This document shows positions 36,325 to 44,734 of a DNA stretch of 64,000 nt, piece by piece. Position 1 is the stretch's first letter; each line of letters begins with the position of its first letter. Under the pieces are notes generated by a model. The model made no database searches, was not told the DNA's origin, and saw only the letters and a program-made list of their open reading frames with translations. The stretch comes from Clavibacter sp. VKM Ac-2873 (GTDB lineage Bacteria > Actinomycetota > Actinomycetes > Actinomycetales > Microbacteriaceae): the NCBI RefSeq assembly GCF_015351075.1, contig NZ_JADKRS010000001.1:62001-126000 (forward strand). The letters are read 5' to 3'. The position numbers and the translations under genes were made by a program.

Positions 36325-36933
36325 GTGAGTGACCAGGAAACAGCCCCCGCAGCCCCCCGCCGTGTCGTCGTCGCCGAGGACGAGTCGCTCATCCGCCTCG
36401 ACATCGTGGAGACCCTCCGCGACAACGGCTTCGAGGTCGTGGGCGAGGCGGGAGACGGCGAGACCGCGGTCGCGCTGGCCACGGAGCTCCGGCCCGACCT
36501 CGTCATCATGGACGTCAAGATGCCCCAGCTCGACGGCATCTCCGCGGCCGAGCGGCTGAACCGCAACCACATCGCGCCCGTGGTCCTCCTCACGGCCTTC
36601 AGCCAGAAGGAGCTCGTGGAGCGCGCGGGCGAGGCCGGCGCGCTGGCCTACGTGGTCAAGCCGTTCACGCCGAACGACCTGCTCCCCGCCATCGAGATCG
36701 CGCTGGCCCGCTACGCCCAGATCATCACGCTCGAGGCCGAGGTGTCCGACCTCGTCGAGCGCTTCGAGACCCGCAAGCTCGTCGACCGGGCCAAGGGCCT
36801 GCTCAACGAGAAGATGGGGCTCACGGAGCCCGAGGCCTTCCGCTGGATCCAGAAGGCGTCGATGGACCGCCGCCTCACCATGCACGACGTGGCCCAGGCC
36901 ATCATCGAGCAGCTGAGCGCCAAGAAGGCCTAG
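36325..36933 (+). CDS. pdtaR: Response regulator with ANTAR RNA-binding output domain (PdtaR-like)
   Basis: Two-component regulator that acts on RNA rather than DNA. The 202-residue protein has a receiver domain (VVVAEDESLIRLDIV; phospho-acceptor Asp63 in IMDVKMPQLDG; conserved Thr and Lys in LTAF and YVVKPF). A linker coiled segment follows, then an ANTAR domain (about residues 145-197, RKLVDRAKGLLNEKMGL and FRWIQKASM). ANTAR domains bind paired stem-loops and prevent termination. The PdtaS-type kinase is not in the window. The GTG at 36325 gives the natural N-terminus; an upstream in-frame start would run through the tRNA. Confidence 0.92.
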   Translation: MSDQETAPAAPRRVVVAEDESLIRLDIVETLRDNGFEVVGEAGDGETAVALATELRPDLVIMDVKMPQLDGISAAERLNRNHIAPVVLLTAFSQKELVERAGEAGALAYVVKPFTPNDLLPAIEIALARYAQIITLEAEVSDLVERFETRKLVDRAKGLLNEKMGLTEPEAFRWIQKASMDRRLTMHDVAQAIIEQLSAKKA

Positions 36934-36950
36934 CCGCCGCACCGCCGCAC

Positions 36951-36968
36951 CGCCCCCCGATCGGGGCG
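36951..36968. terminator. Hairpin between pdtaR and the convergent thioesterase gene
   Basis: CGCCCC / GGGGCG around a 6-base loop, or alternatively the palindrome CCCCGATCGGGG. It lies in the 41-base gap between two convergent genes and could stop both. The stem is short. Confidence 0.45.
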
Positions 36969-36974
36969 CCCGGG

Positions 36975-37409
36975 TCAGCGCCCGGAGCGCTCGCGGATGA
37001 TGTTCGTGATGCGCACGGTCGAGAGGCGTCGTCCCTCGTCGTCGGTCATGACGATCTCGTGCGTCGTGAGCGTGCCGCCGAGGTGGATCGCGGTGCAGGT
37101 GCCGGTGATGGTGCCGGACGACGCCGAGCGCGTGTGGCTCGCGTTGAGCTCGATGCCGAAGGCGACGCGGTCGGCGCCGGCGTGGACGTTCGCGGACATG
37201 GATCCGAGCGACTCGGCGAGCACGACGTACGCGCCGCCGTGCACCACGCCGTAGGGCTGCGTGTTCCCCTCCGCGGGCATCGTCGCGACGGATCTCTCGG
37301 GGCTCAGCTCGTGGAAGACGATGCCCATCTTCTGGGCGAGCGCGCCCACGTCCTGGGGCTGGCGGAGCAGCCGCGCGCTGGCGGACGGCTCGGGTGCGGG
37401 CTGGGTCAT
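36975..37409 (-). CDS. Hotdog-fold acyl-CoA thioesterase (PaaI/YbgC-like family)
   Basis: Probably hydrolyses an acyl- or aryl-CoA thioester; the substrate cannot be told from sequence. The 144-residue product has the hotdog signature GVVHGGAYVVLAESLGS with the conserved catalytic-helix residues, and a central HTRSASSGTITGTC strand pair. TCCTCC on the plus strand (37416-37421) is a GGAGGA ribosome binding site six bases before the ATG. It is divergent from polA, and the two appear to share an overlapping -10 region. Confidence 0.85.
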   Translation of the reverse strand: MTQPAPEPSASARLLRQPQDVGALAQKMGIVFHELSPERSVATMPAEGNTQPYGVVHGGAYVVLAESLGSMSANVHAGADRVAFGIELNASHTRSASSGTITGTCTAIHLGGTLTTHEIVMTDDEGRRLSTVRITNIIRERSGR

Positions 37410-37446
37410 GGGGGATCCTCCAGGGCCGGTCGGACGTCGGGAGCCC

Positions 37447-37456
37447 TCTATAGGCT
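37447..37456. promoter_or_regulatory. Overlapping divergent -10 elements (polA and thioesterase)
   Basis: On the plus strand TAGGCT (37451-37456) ends six bases before the polA GTG. On the minus strand TATAGA (37452-37447) would start the thioesterase mRNA about 30 nt before its ATG. The two hexamers share the TA step at 37451-37452, a layout typical of bidirectional bacterial promoters. Confidence 0.55.
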
Positions 37457-37462
37457 GGACCC

Positions 37463-40147
37463 GTGCCGAACTCGGAAAAGCCTACCCTCCTCGTCATCGA
37501 CGGCCACTCCCTGGCGTTCCGGGCCTTCTACGCCCTGCCGGCGGAGAGCTTCCAGAACCGCGAGGGCCAGCACACGAACGCCGTGCACGGCTTCATCGCC
37601 ATGCTCATCAACCTCCTGCAGAAGGAGAAGCCCACGCACGTGGGCGTCGCGTTCGACATCTCGCGCTTCTCGTTCCGCACCCGCGAGTACCCCGAGTACA
37701 AGGGCACGCGCGGCGAGACGCCCGTGGAGTTCACCGGCCAGGTGCCGCTGCTCGAGCGGGCGCTGAAGACCATGAACATCCCCACCCTCACCAAGGAGGA
37801 CCACGAGGCGGACGACATCCTCGCGACCCTCGCCACGCAGGGCCGTGAGCAGGGGTTCCGCGTGCTCGTGGTCTCGGGCGACCGCGACGCGATCCAGCTC
37901 GTCAACGACGACGTCACGCTGCTCTACCCGTCCACGCAGGGCGTCTCGCAGCTCACGCGCTACGACGCCGAGAAGGTGTTCGAGAAGTACGGCGTGCAGC
38001 CGGAGATGTACCCGGACATCGCGGCGCTCGTGGGGGAGACGAGCGACAACCTCATCGGCGTCGACAAGGTCGGCCCGAAGACCGCGGTCAAGTGGCTCAA
38101 CCAGTACGGGTCGCTCGACGCCGTCCTCGAGCACCGGGACGAGATCACCGGCAAGGTCGGCGACAACCTGCGGGCGCAGTACGAGAACGTCATCCGCAAC
38201 CGCCGCCTCAACCGGCTGCTCACCGACGTGGAGCTGCCGCTCGGCCCCCGGGACCTCGAGCGGAAGCCCATCGACGAGCCCGCCCTCCGCGAGGTGTTCC
38301 AGGTGCTGGAGTTCAAGCAGCTGCTGGACCGCGTGCTGAAGCTCGAGGGATCCGGGCCCTCGACGTCGAGCGAGGGCACGCCCGTGGGCGCGGTCGAGCG
38401 GGAGCCGTCGACGGCGCCCGCCGCCCCGCAGCCGCAGCAGCTGCTCGACGAGGAGCTGGAGAAGTGGATCCGCACCCAGAGCGCGGCGTCGCCCCACGGC
38501 CTCGGCCTCACGGTGGAGACGCAGGACGGCAGGCCCGTCGGATTCGGCATCGCCAGCGCCAGCGAGGCGGTGTCCCTGCCGTGGCAGGAGGGCCGTGCCG
38601 ACTACGCGCCGTTCGAGCGGTGGCTCGCGAGCGATTCCCCGAAGATCATGGCGGACGCCAAGGTGCAGGTGAAGGCCATGCGCCGCGCGGGGCTCGCCGT
38701 CTCCGGGCTCGCGTTCGACGTGCTCGTGGCCGGGTGGCTGCTGCGTCCGGGCTTCACCGACAAGACCCTCGCCGCCCTCGTCAGCCGGTACCTCCTGGAG
38801 GACCTGCCCGAGCCCGACGCGAACCAGCTCGTGCCGGAGACCGAGGCGCTCACGTCGCCCGTCGAGGCCTGGTACACGCTCCGCGTCGAGCACGCGCTGC
38901 GCGATGTGCTCGACGAGCGCACGCTCGGCGTCATGGTCGACATCGAGATGCCGACGCTGCTCGTCCTCGTGGAGATGGAGCTGCGCGGCGTCGCGACCGA
39001 CCGCGCCGGCCTCGCCGACCTGTCGGCGCAGCTCCAGGAGCGCATCACGGACCTCGCCCAGCGCGCGTTCGCGGAGATCGGCAAGGAGATCAACCTCGGG
39101 TCGCCGAAGCAGCTGCAGGAGGTCCTCTTCGACCAGCTGGGCATGCCGAAGACCCGCGCCAACAAGACCGGCTTCTCCACGGACGCCGGCGCCCTCGCCG
39201 ACCTGCAGGCGTCGAACCCGCACGCGTTCCTCGACCTGCTCCTCGAGCACCGCGACGCGAGCAAGCTGCGGCAGATCATCCAGACGCTCGAGCGCGGCAT
39301 CGGCGACGACGAGCGGATCCACACCACCTACGTGCAGACCGGCACCACCACCGGCCGCATCTCCTCGAACGACCCGAACCTGCAGAACATCCCCGTGCGC
39401 ACGGAGGAGGGCCGCCGCATCCGCAGCGCCATCCGCGTCGGCGAGGGCTACGAGACGCTGCTCACGGCCGACTACTCGCAGATCGAGATGCGGATCATGG
39501 CGCACCTCTCCGGTGACGCGGGCCTCATCGAGGCCTTCGCGGCGGGGGAGGACCTGCACCGCTTCGTGGGATCCCGCATCTTCGGCGTCACGCCGGCCGA
39601 CGTGAGCGCCGAGATGCGCACCAAGGTCAAGGCCATGAGCTACGGGCTCGCGTACGGCCTCAGCGCGTTCGGGCTGTCGAAGCAGCTGCGGATCCCGTCG
39701 TCCGAGGCGAAGCAGCTCATGACCGACTACTTCGCGCGCTTCGGCGCGGTGCGCGACTACCTGCGCCAGGTGGTGGAGGAGGCCCGCGCCGCCGGCTACA
39801 CGGAGACGATCTTCGGCCGCCGCCGCCCGTTCCCCGACCTGAACAGCCCGAACCGCGTCCTCCGCGACAACGCCGAGCGCGCCGCGCTCAACGCGCCCAT
39901 CCAGGGATCGGCCGCCGACATCATGAAGATCGCGATGATCCGCATCGAGGCCGACATGCGCGAGCGCGACATGGCGTCGCGCATGCTCCTCCAGGTGCAC
40001 GACGAGCTCATCCTCGAGGTCGCCGCGGGGGAGTGGGACGCGCTCGAGGCCATCGTCACGGACCGCATGGCCCACGCGGCGGACCTCCGCGTGCCGCTCG
40101 AGGTGCAGGTGGGCCGCGGCGACTCGTGGGCCGCCGCCGCGCACTGA
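37463..40147 (+). CDS. polA: DNA polymerase I
   Basis: Repair and Okazaki-fragment polymerase. The 894-residue protein has an N-terminal 5'-3' exonuclease (VIDGHSLAFRAFYALP, VVSGDRDAIQLV), a proofreading-like domain and a family A polymerase domain (DYSQIEMRIMAHLSGD, KVKAMSYGLAYG, QVHDELILEV). The proofreading metal ligands (DxE near its start) are missing, so it should lack 3'-5' exonuclease. Tyr727 in the O-helix takes the place of E. coli Phe762. The GTG start is directly downstream of a -10 element with no ribosome binding site. Confidence 0.97.
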   Translation: MPNSEKPTLLVIDGHSLAFRAFYALPAESFQNREGQHTNAVHGFIAMLINLLQKEKPTHVGVAFDISRFSFRTREYPEYKGTRGETPVEFTGQVPLLERALKTMNIPTLTKEDHEADDILATLATQGREQGFRVLVVSGDRDAIQLVNDDVTLLYPSTQGVSQLTRYDAEKVFEKYGVQPEMYPDIAALVGETSDNLIGVDKVGPKTAVKWLNQYGSLDAVLEHRDEITGKVGDNLRAQYENVIRNRRLNRLLTDVELPLGPRDLERKPIDEPALREVFQVLEFKQLLDRVLKLEGSGPSTSSEGTPVGAVEREPSTAPAAPQPQQLLDEELEKWIRTQSAASPHGLGLTVETQDGRPVGFGIASASEAVSLPWQEGRADYAPFERWLASDSPKIMADAKVQVKAMRRAGLAVSGLAFDVLVAGWLLRPGFTDKTLAALVSRYLLEDLPEPDANQLVPETEALTSPVEAWYTLRVEHALRDVLDERTLGVMVDIEMPTLLVLVEMELRGVATDRAGLADLSAQLQERITDLAQRAFAEIGKEINLGSPKQLQEVLFDQLGMPKTRANKTGFSTDAGALADLQASNPHAFLDLLLEHRDASKLRQIIQTLERGIGDDERIHTTYVQTGTTTGRISSNDPNLQNIPVRTEEGRRIRSAIRVGEGYETLLTADYSQIEMRIMAHLSGDAGLIEAFAAGEDLHRFVGSRIFGVTPADVSAEMRTKVKAMSYGLAYGLSAFGLSKQLRIPSSEAKQLMTDYFARFGAVRDYLRQVVEEARAAGYTETIFGRRRPFPDLNSPNRVLRDNAERAALNAPIQGSAADIMKIAMIRIEADMRERDMASRMLLQVHDELILEVAAGEWDALEAIVTDRMAHAADLRVPLEVQVGRGDSWAAAAH

Positions 40148-40194
40148 CCGGCGGACCCGCCCTCCCCACCGACCCAGCACGAGGAGCACAGCGC

Positions 40195-40653
40195 ATGACG
40201 ACAGCACGACTCTCCGACCTCCTCGCGGAGGGCTCCATCCGCCTCGACGGGAAGGCAGAGGACCGCGAGTCCGCGATCCGCCAGGCGGGTGACGCGCTCG
40301 TCGCGGCAGGTGCCGTCGACACGGGCTACGTGGACGCCATGGTCGAGCGTGAGCGCTCCGTCTCCACGTTCGTCGGCGAGGGCGTCGCGGTCCCGCACGG
40401 CACGCTCGCCGCGGGCCGCGACCTCGTGCGCGCCGACGCCATCAGCCTGCTGCGCTTGCCCGACGGCGTCGACTGGGACGGCCACGACGTCCGCATCGTC
40501 ATCGGCATCGCCGCCACCGGAGGCGGCCACATCGCGCTGCTGTCGCGTCTCGCCGAGATCCTGCTCGACCCCGTGCGCGCCGAGCAGCTGCGCGGCGCGA
40601 CGGATCCCGCGACCGTCCGGTCCCTCCTGGGAGCAGGTACGGTCGAGGGATGA
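40195..40653 (+). CDS. PTS EIIA component, mannitol/fructose type
   Basis: Phosphocarrier domain of a sugar phosphotransferase system. The 152-residue protein matches stand-alone mannitol EIIA (MtlF-like): ERERSVSTFVGEGVAVPHGT carries the phospho-acceptor histidine (PHGT), and VIGIAATGGGHIALLSRLAEIL is the conserved C-terminal helix region. The ATG at 40195 has a GAGGAG ribosome binding site. No EIIB or EIIC lies nearby, so it either serves a permease elsewhere or has a regulatory role. It overlaps the DUF885 gene by 4 bp. Confidence 0.87.
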   Translation: MTTARLSDLLAEGSIRLDGKAEDRESAIRQAGDALVAAGAVDTGYVDAMVERERSVSTFVGEGVAVPHGTLAAGRDLVRADAISLLRLPDGVDWDGHDVRIVIGIAATGGGHIALLSRLAEILLDPVRAEQLRGATDPATVRSLLGAGTVEG

Positions 40654-42329
40654 CGACGACGCCGAAGGCCCCCCGACCGCAGACGGACATCGACCGGATC
40701 GCCGAGGGGTGGATCGACGCATCGCTCGACCTGCACCCCGAGGAGCGCGTCTACCTCGGTCGCGCCGGTCGCGAGGGCGAGTACGGCGACATGTCGCCCG
40801 CGGGCCACGCGGCGCACGCCGATGCGGCTCGCGCGGTCGTCCGGCAGCTCGCCGCCGCCACGCCCGTCGACGCGGTCGACGAGGTCACCCGCATGGACCT
40901 CACGCGCGAGCTGGAGCTCGACGTCGAGATGCACGACGCCGGCGTGCACCTCTCCGACCTCAACGTCATCGCCTCGCCCGCGCAGGGGATCCGCGAGGTG
41001 TTCGACATCTCGCCGACGGCGACCGAGGGCGACTGGGAGCACATCGCGACGCGCCTGGGCGCCGTCGCGGGCGCGGTCGACGGCTACATCGAGACCCTGC
41101 GGGAGGGCGTCCGCCGCGGACAGGTGCCGGCGAAGCGGCAGATCCGCGAGGTGCTCGGCCAGGTCGAGCGCCAGGCAGCGCCCGACGGCTTCTTCCGCTC
41201 CTTCGCCGGCGACGCACGGCCCGACGCCGGCGAGCTGCCCGCGTCGCTGCGCCAGGATCTCGGAACCCGGGCCGAGGAGGCCAGGTCCGCGTACGAGCGT
41301 CTCGCCGCGTTCCTCGGATCGGAGCTCGAGCCGGCCGGCCGCGACGCCGACGCCGTGGGACGCGAGCAGTACGCCCTCCGGTCGCGCTCCTTCCTCGGCG
41401 CCGAGGTCGACCTCGACGAGACGTACGAGTGGGGCGTCGGCGAGCTGGCCCGCATGGTGGAGGAGCAGGAGGCCATCGCCCGCGAGATCCTCCCCGGCGC
41501 GAGCGTGCTCGAGGCCATCGCGCACCTCGACGGCGACGCGTCCCGCAAGCTGCACGGCACCGACGCCCTGCGCGCCTGGATGCAGGAGACGAGCGACCGC
41601 GCGGTCGAGGAGCTCGGGCGCACGCACTTCGACATCCCCCAGGAGATCCGGGCGCTCGAGTGCATGATCGCCCCCACGCAGGAGGGCGGCATCTACTACT
41701 CCGGCCCCGCGGACGACTTCAGCCGCCCCGGACGCATGTGGTGGTCGGTGCCCGAGGGCGTCACCGAGTTCGACACCTGGCGCGAGCTGACCACCGTCTA
41801 CCACGAGGGCGTCCCCGGCCACCACCTGCAGATCGCGCAGGCCACCTACAACAAGGCGGAGCTCAACACGTGGCGCCGCTTCGCCGGCACGTCGGGGCAT
41901 GCCGAGGGCTGGGCCCTGTACGCCGAGCGCCTCATGCAGGAGCTCGGCTACCTCGACGACCCGGCCGACCGCCTCGGCATGCTCGACGGCCAGCGCATGC
42001 GCGCCGCCCGCGTGGTGCTCGACATCGGCGTGCACCTCGGCAAGACGCGCCCCGACGGGGAGGCCGCCTGGGACGCCGAGTACGCGTTCGCCTTCATGGG
42101 ACGCAACGTCAACATGGATCCCTCGTTCGTGCGCTTCGAGGTCAACCGCTACCTCGGCTGGCCGGGCCAGGCGCCCTCCTACAAGGTGGGCCAGCGCATC
42201 TGGGAGGACCTCCGGGACGAGACCCGGCGACGCGAGGGCGACGCGTTCGACATCCGCGCGTTCCACCGCCGCGCGCTCGACGTCGGCGGCGTGGGCCTCG
42301 ACACGCTGCGGGCCGCGGTCCTCCGCTGA
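40650..42329 (+). CDS. DUF885-family zinc metallopeptidase-like protein
   Basis: Likely a cytoplasmic metallopeptidase; no signal peptide is seen and the substrate is unknown. The 559-residue product has the HExxxGH-like motif YHEGVPGHHLQ (about residues 385-395). A downstream SGHAEGWALYAERLM supplies the probable third metal ligand (Glu), as in other DUF885 proteins. The ATG overlaps the PTS EIIA stop by 4 bp, suggesting joint expression. TACGGT (40638-40643) is also placed six bases before the ATG but may be coincidence. Confidence 0.85.
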   Translation: MTTTPKAPRPQTDIDRIAEGWIDASLDLHPEERVYLGRAGREGEYGDMSPAGHAAHADAARAVVRQLAAATPVDAVDEVTRMDLTRELELDVEMHDAGVHLSDLNVIASPAQGIREVFDISPTATEGDWEHIATRLGAVAGAVDGYIETLREGVRRGQVPAKRQIREVLGQVERQAAPDGFFRSFAGDARPDAGELPASLRQDLGTRAEEARSAYERLAAFLGSELEPAGRDADAVGREQYALRSRSFLGAEVDLDETYEWGVGELARMVEEQEAIAREILPGASVLEAIAHLDGDASRKLHGTDALRAWMQETSDRAVEELGRTHFDIPQEIRALECMIAPTQEGGIYYSGPADDFSRPGRMWWSVPEGVTEFDTWRELTTVYHEGVPGHHLQIAQATYNKAELNTWRRFAGTSGHAEGWALYAERLMQELGYLDDPADRLGMLDGQRMRAARVVLDIGVHLGKTRPDGEAAWDAEYAFAFMGRNVNMDPSFVRFEVNRYLGWPGQAPSYKVGQRIWEDLRDETRRREGDAFDIRAFHRRALDVGGVGLDTLRAAVLR

Positions 42330-42387
42330 GCCCGCTACGTCCGCGACGGGTGGCTGGCGCGTCGCGCGGTCGGCGCGCGCGGCGCGG

Positions 42388-42417
42388 TTGTCCCGCCTCC
42401 CGGGCCGGGTCTAAGAT
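42388..42417 (+). promoter_or_regulatory. rpsA promoter (TTGTCC ... TAAGAT)
   Basis: A -35 TTGTCC (42388-42393) and -10 TAAGAT (42412-42417) are separated by 18 bases, the best two-part promoter in the window. The resulting leader of about 100 nt begins with a GTCGCA-CTTC-TGCGAC hairpin (42423-42438), which could stabilise the mRNA or take part in S1 autoregulation. Confidence 0.65.
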
Positions 42418-42522
42418 CGACTGTCGCACTTCTGCGACGACCCATCCGTCCGCCGCTCGACCGGTACCCGCGCGGGTCCGCGCCAGCGGCCTTATTCATG
42501 CCCATCCTGGAGCACTAACTAC

Positions 42523-43977
42523 ATGACAATCGCAACGACCGACAAGGCGCCCAAGCAGGTCGCGATCAACGACATCGGATCTGCAGAGGACTTCCTCGCC
42601 GCGGTCGAGAAGACACTGAAGTTCTTCAACGACGGAGACCTCATCGAGGGCACCGTCGTGAAGATCGATCGGGACGAGGTCCTGATCGACGTCGGCTACA
42701 AGACCGAGGGCGTCATCCCCTCGCGTGAGCTGTCCATCAAGCACGACGTCGACCCCACGGAGGTCGTCAAGGTCGGCGACACCGTCGAGGCCCTCGTCCT
42801 CCAGAAGGAGGACAAGGAAGGCCGTCTGATCCTGTCGAAGAAGCGCGCGCAGTACGAGCGTGCGTGGGGCGACGTGGAGAAGATCAAGGAGTCCGACGGC
42901 GTCGTCACCGGCACCGTCATCGAGGTCGTCAAGGGCGGCCTAATCGTGGACATCGGCCTCCGCGGCTTCCTCCCGGCCTCGCTCATCGAGCTGCGCCGCG
43001 TCCGCGACCTCACGCCGTACCTCGGCCAGGAGATCGAGGCCAAGATCCTCGAGCTCGACAAGAACCGCAACAACGTGGTCCTGTCGCGCCGCGCCCTGCT
43101 CGAGCAGACGCAGTCCGAGAGCCGCAGCACGTTCCTCAACAACCTCCAGAAGGGCCAGGTCCGCAAGGGCGTGGTCTCCTCGATCGTCAACTTCGGCGCG
43201 TTCGTGGACCTGGGCGGCGTCGACGGCCTCGTGCACGTCTCCGAGCTCAGCTGGAAGCACATCGAGCACGCCAGCGAGGTCGTCGAGGTGGGCCAGGAGG
43301 TGACCGTCGAGATCCTCGAGGTCGACCTGGACCGCGAGCGCGTCTCGCTGTCGCTCAAGGCGACGCAGGAGGACCCCTGGCAGGTCTTCGCCCGCACGCA
43401 CGCCATCGGCCAGGTCGCGCCCGGCAAGGTCACCAAGCTAGTGCCGTTCGGTGCGTTCGTCCGCGTGGCCGAGGGCATCGAGGGCCTCGTGCACATCTCG
43501 GAGCTCTCCGGCAAGCACGTCGAGCTCGCCGAGCAGGTCGTGTCGGTCGGTGACGAGGTCTTCGTCAAGGTCATCGACATCGACCTCGAGCGTCGCCGCA
43601 TCTCGCTGAGCCTCAAGCAGGCCAACGACGGCGTCGACCCCGAGGGCACCGAGTTCGACCCCGCCCTCTACGGCATGCTCACCGAGTACGACGACCAGGG
43701 GAACTACAAGTACCCCGAGGGCTTCGACCCGGAGACCAACGAGTGGAAGGACGGCTTCGAGTCGCAGCGCGAGACCTGGGAGCAGCAGTACGCCGCTGCC
43801 CAGGCCCGCTGGGAGGCCCACAAGAAGCAGGTCGCGGCGGCAGCCGAGGCCGAGGCGGCCGACACGGGCATCACGTCCGCCGGCCCCGGCTTCACGAGCG
43901 ACTCGACGGGCGCCGGCACGCTGGCGGACGACGAGAGCCTCGCCGCCCTGCGCGAGAAGCTGTCCAGCTCGAAGTAG
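42523..43977 (+). CDS. rpsA: 30S ribosomal protein S1
   Basis: RNA-binding ribosomal protein that helps load mRNA on the 30S subunit. The 484-residue protein has four S1 domains, starting near residues 38, 125, 210 and 295 (for example GTVVKIDRDEVLIDVGYK and GVVSSIVNFGAFVDLGG). A C-terminal region rich in Ala, Glu and Trp (about 380-484) follows. Four domains rather than six is the actinobacterial form. Unlike most genes here the region around the start is relatively AT-rich. It has its own promoter and a strong terminator. Confidence 0.97.
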   Translation: MTIATTDKAPKQVAINDIGSAEDFLAAVEKTLKFFNDGDLIEGTVVKIDRDEVLIDVGYKTEGVIPSRELSIKHDVDPTEVVKVGDTVEALVLQKEDKEGRLILSKKRAQYERAWGDVEKIKESDGVVTGTVIEVVKGGLIVDIGLRGFLPASLIELRRVRDLTPYLGQEIEAKILELDKNRNNVVLSRRALLEQTQSESRSTFLNNLQKGQVRKGVVSSIVNFGAFVDLGGVDGLVHVSELSWKHIEHASEVVEVGQEVTVEILEVDLDRERVSLSLKATQEDPWQVFARTHAIGQVAPGKVTKLVPFGAFVRVAEGIEGLVHISELSGKHVELAEQVVSVGDEVFVKVIDIDLERRRISLSLKQANDGVDPEGTEFDPALYGMLTEYDDQGNYKYPEGFDPETNEWKDGFESQRETWEQQYAAAQARWEAHKKQVAAAAEAEAADTGITSAGPGFTSDSTGAGTLADDESLAALREKLSSSK

Positions 43978-44011
43978 CACCACCCTGCACGACGCGGGCA
44001 CCGCCCGCACC

Positions 44012-44054
44012 ACGACGAGGCCGCTCTCCCTTCCGGGAGGGCGGCCTCCGTCGT
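44012..44054 (+). terminator. rpsA terminator hairpin
   Basis: A long stem pairs 44012-44030 with 44035-44054 around a TTCC loop. It has one T-G wobble and a single-base bulge, and lies about 35 bases after the rpsA stop. Confidence 0.8.
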
Positions 44055-44097
44055 CCCCGGGCACCCGGGCCCGCATCGACGGGCGGCGCGTCGCGCC

Positions 44098-44103
44098 TAG
44101 GCT
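44098..44103 (+). promoter_or_regulatory. Probable -10 (TAGGCT) of coaE, leaderless spacing
   Basis: TAGGCT is followed by GGATCC and then the ATG at 44110, with no ribosome binding site. A promoter is expected here since a terminator lies just upstream. Confidence 0.6.
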
Positions 44104-44109
44104 GGATCC

Positions 44110-44724
44110 ATGCAGCTGATCGGACTGACGGGCGGCATCGCCGCGGGCAAGACGGTGGTGGCCGACCGCCTGGCGGAGCTCGGCGCCGTGCGCATCGACG
44201 CCGACCGTCTCGCGCGGGAGGTCGTGGAACCGGGCACTCCCGCCCTCGCGGGGATCGCCCGGCGCTTCGGCTCCGACGTGATCGCCGCAGACGGGACCCT
44301 CGACCGGCCCGCGCTCGGCGCCGTCGTCTTCCAGGATCCGGACGCGCGCCGCGACCTGGAGGCCATCACCCACCCCGCCGTGCGTGCCCTGTCGGCGGCG
44401 CGCATCGCCGCGGCGGGGGAGGCGGACGCCGGCGCGGTCGTCGTCTACGACATCCCGCTCCTCGTGGAGTCGGGCCGCGTCGACGAGTTCGACCGGATCG
44501 TCGTGGTCCACGCGCCGCGCGAGGAGCGGATCCGCCGCCTCGTCGAGCTGCGCGGCATGTCGCCCGAGGAGGCCGCGCGTCGCATCGCGTCGCAGGCGAC
44601 GGACGAGGATCGCCTCGCGGTCGCCGACGACGTCATCGACTCCGGCGTCTCGCTCGCGTCGACGCTGGCGCAGACCGATCGGCTCTGGGCGAACCTGGCC
44701 GGCGGTGTCGGAGGCCGCTCGTAG
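44110..44724 (+). CDS. coaE: Dephospho-CoA kinase
   Basis: Final step of coenzyme A synthesis: phosphorylates the ribose 3'-OH of dephospho-CoA. The 204-residue protein has the P-loop GGIAAGKT at residues 7-14, the [13 protein letters not shown] substrate region and [11 protein letters not shown]. It ends after the kinase fold and lacks the extra C-terminal domain of the mycobacterial enzyme. Its TAG stop forms the first half of the uvrB -10 TAGACT. Confidence 0.95.
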   Translation: MQLIGLTGGIAAGKTVVADRLAELGAVRIDADRLAREVVEPGTPALAGIARRFGSDVIAADGTLDRPALGAVVFQDPDARRDLEAITHPAVRALSAARIAAAGEADAGAVVVYDIPLLVESGRVDEFDRIVVVHAPREERIRRLVELRGMSPEEAARRIASQATDEDRLAVADDVIDSGVSLASTLAQTDRLWANLAGGVGGRS

Positions 44725-44727
44725 ACT
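44722..44727 (+). promoter_or_regulatory. Probable -10 (TAGACT) of uvrB overlapping the coaE stop
   Basis: TAGACT begins with the coaE stop codon and ends seven bases before the uvrB ATG. No LexA-type box is recognisable around it. Confidence 0.55.
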
Positions 44728-44734
44728 CGAGAGC

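Noticed and set aside
40638-40643. Leaderless promoter for the DUF885 gene (TACGGT six bases before ATG)
   Set aside because: Kept only as weak: the gene overlaps the preceding one by 4 bp and is sufficiently explained by translational coupling.
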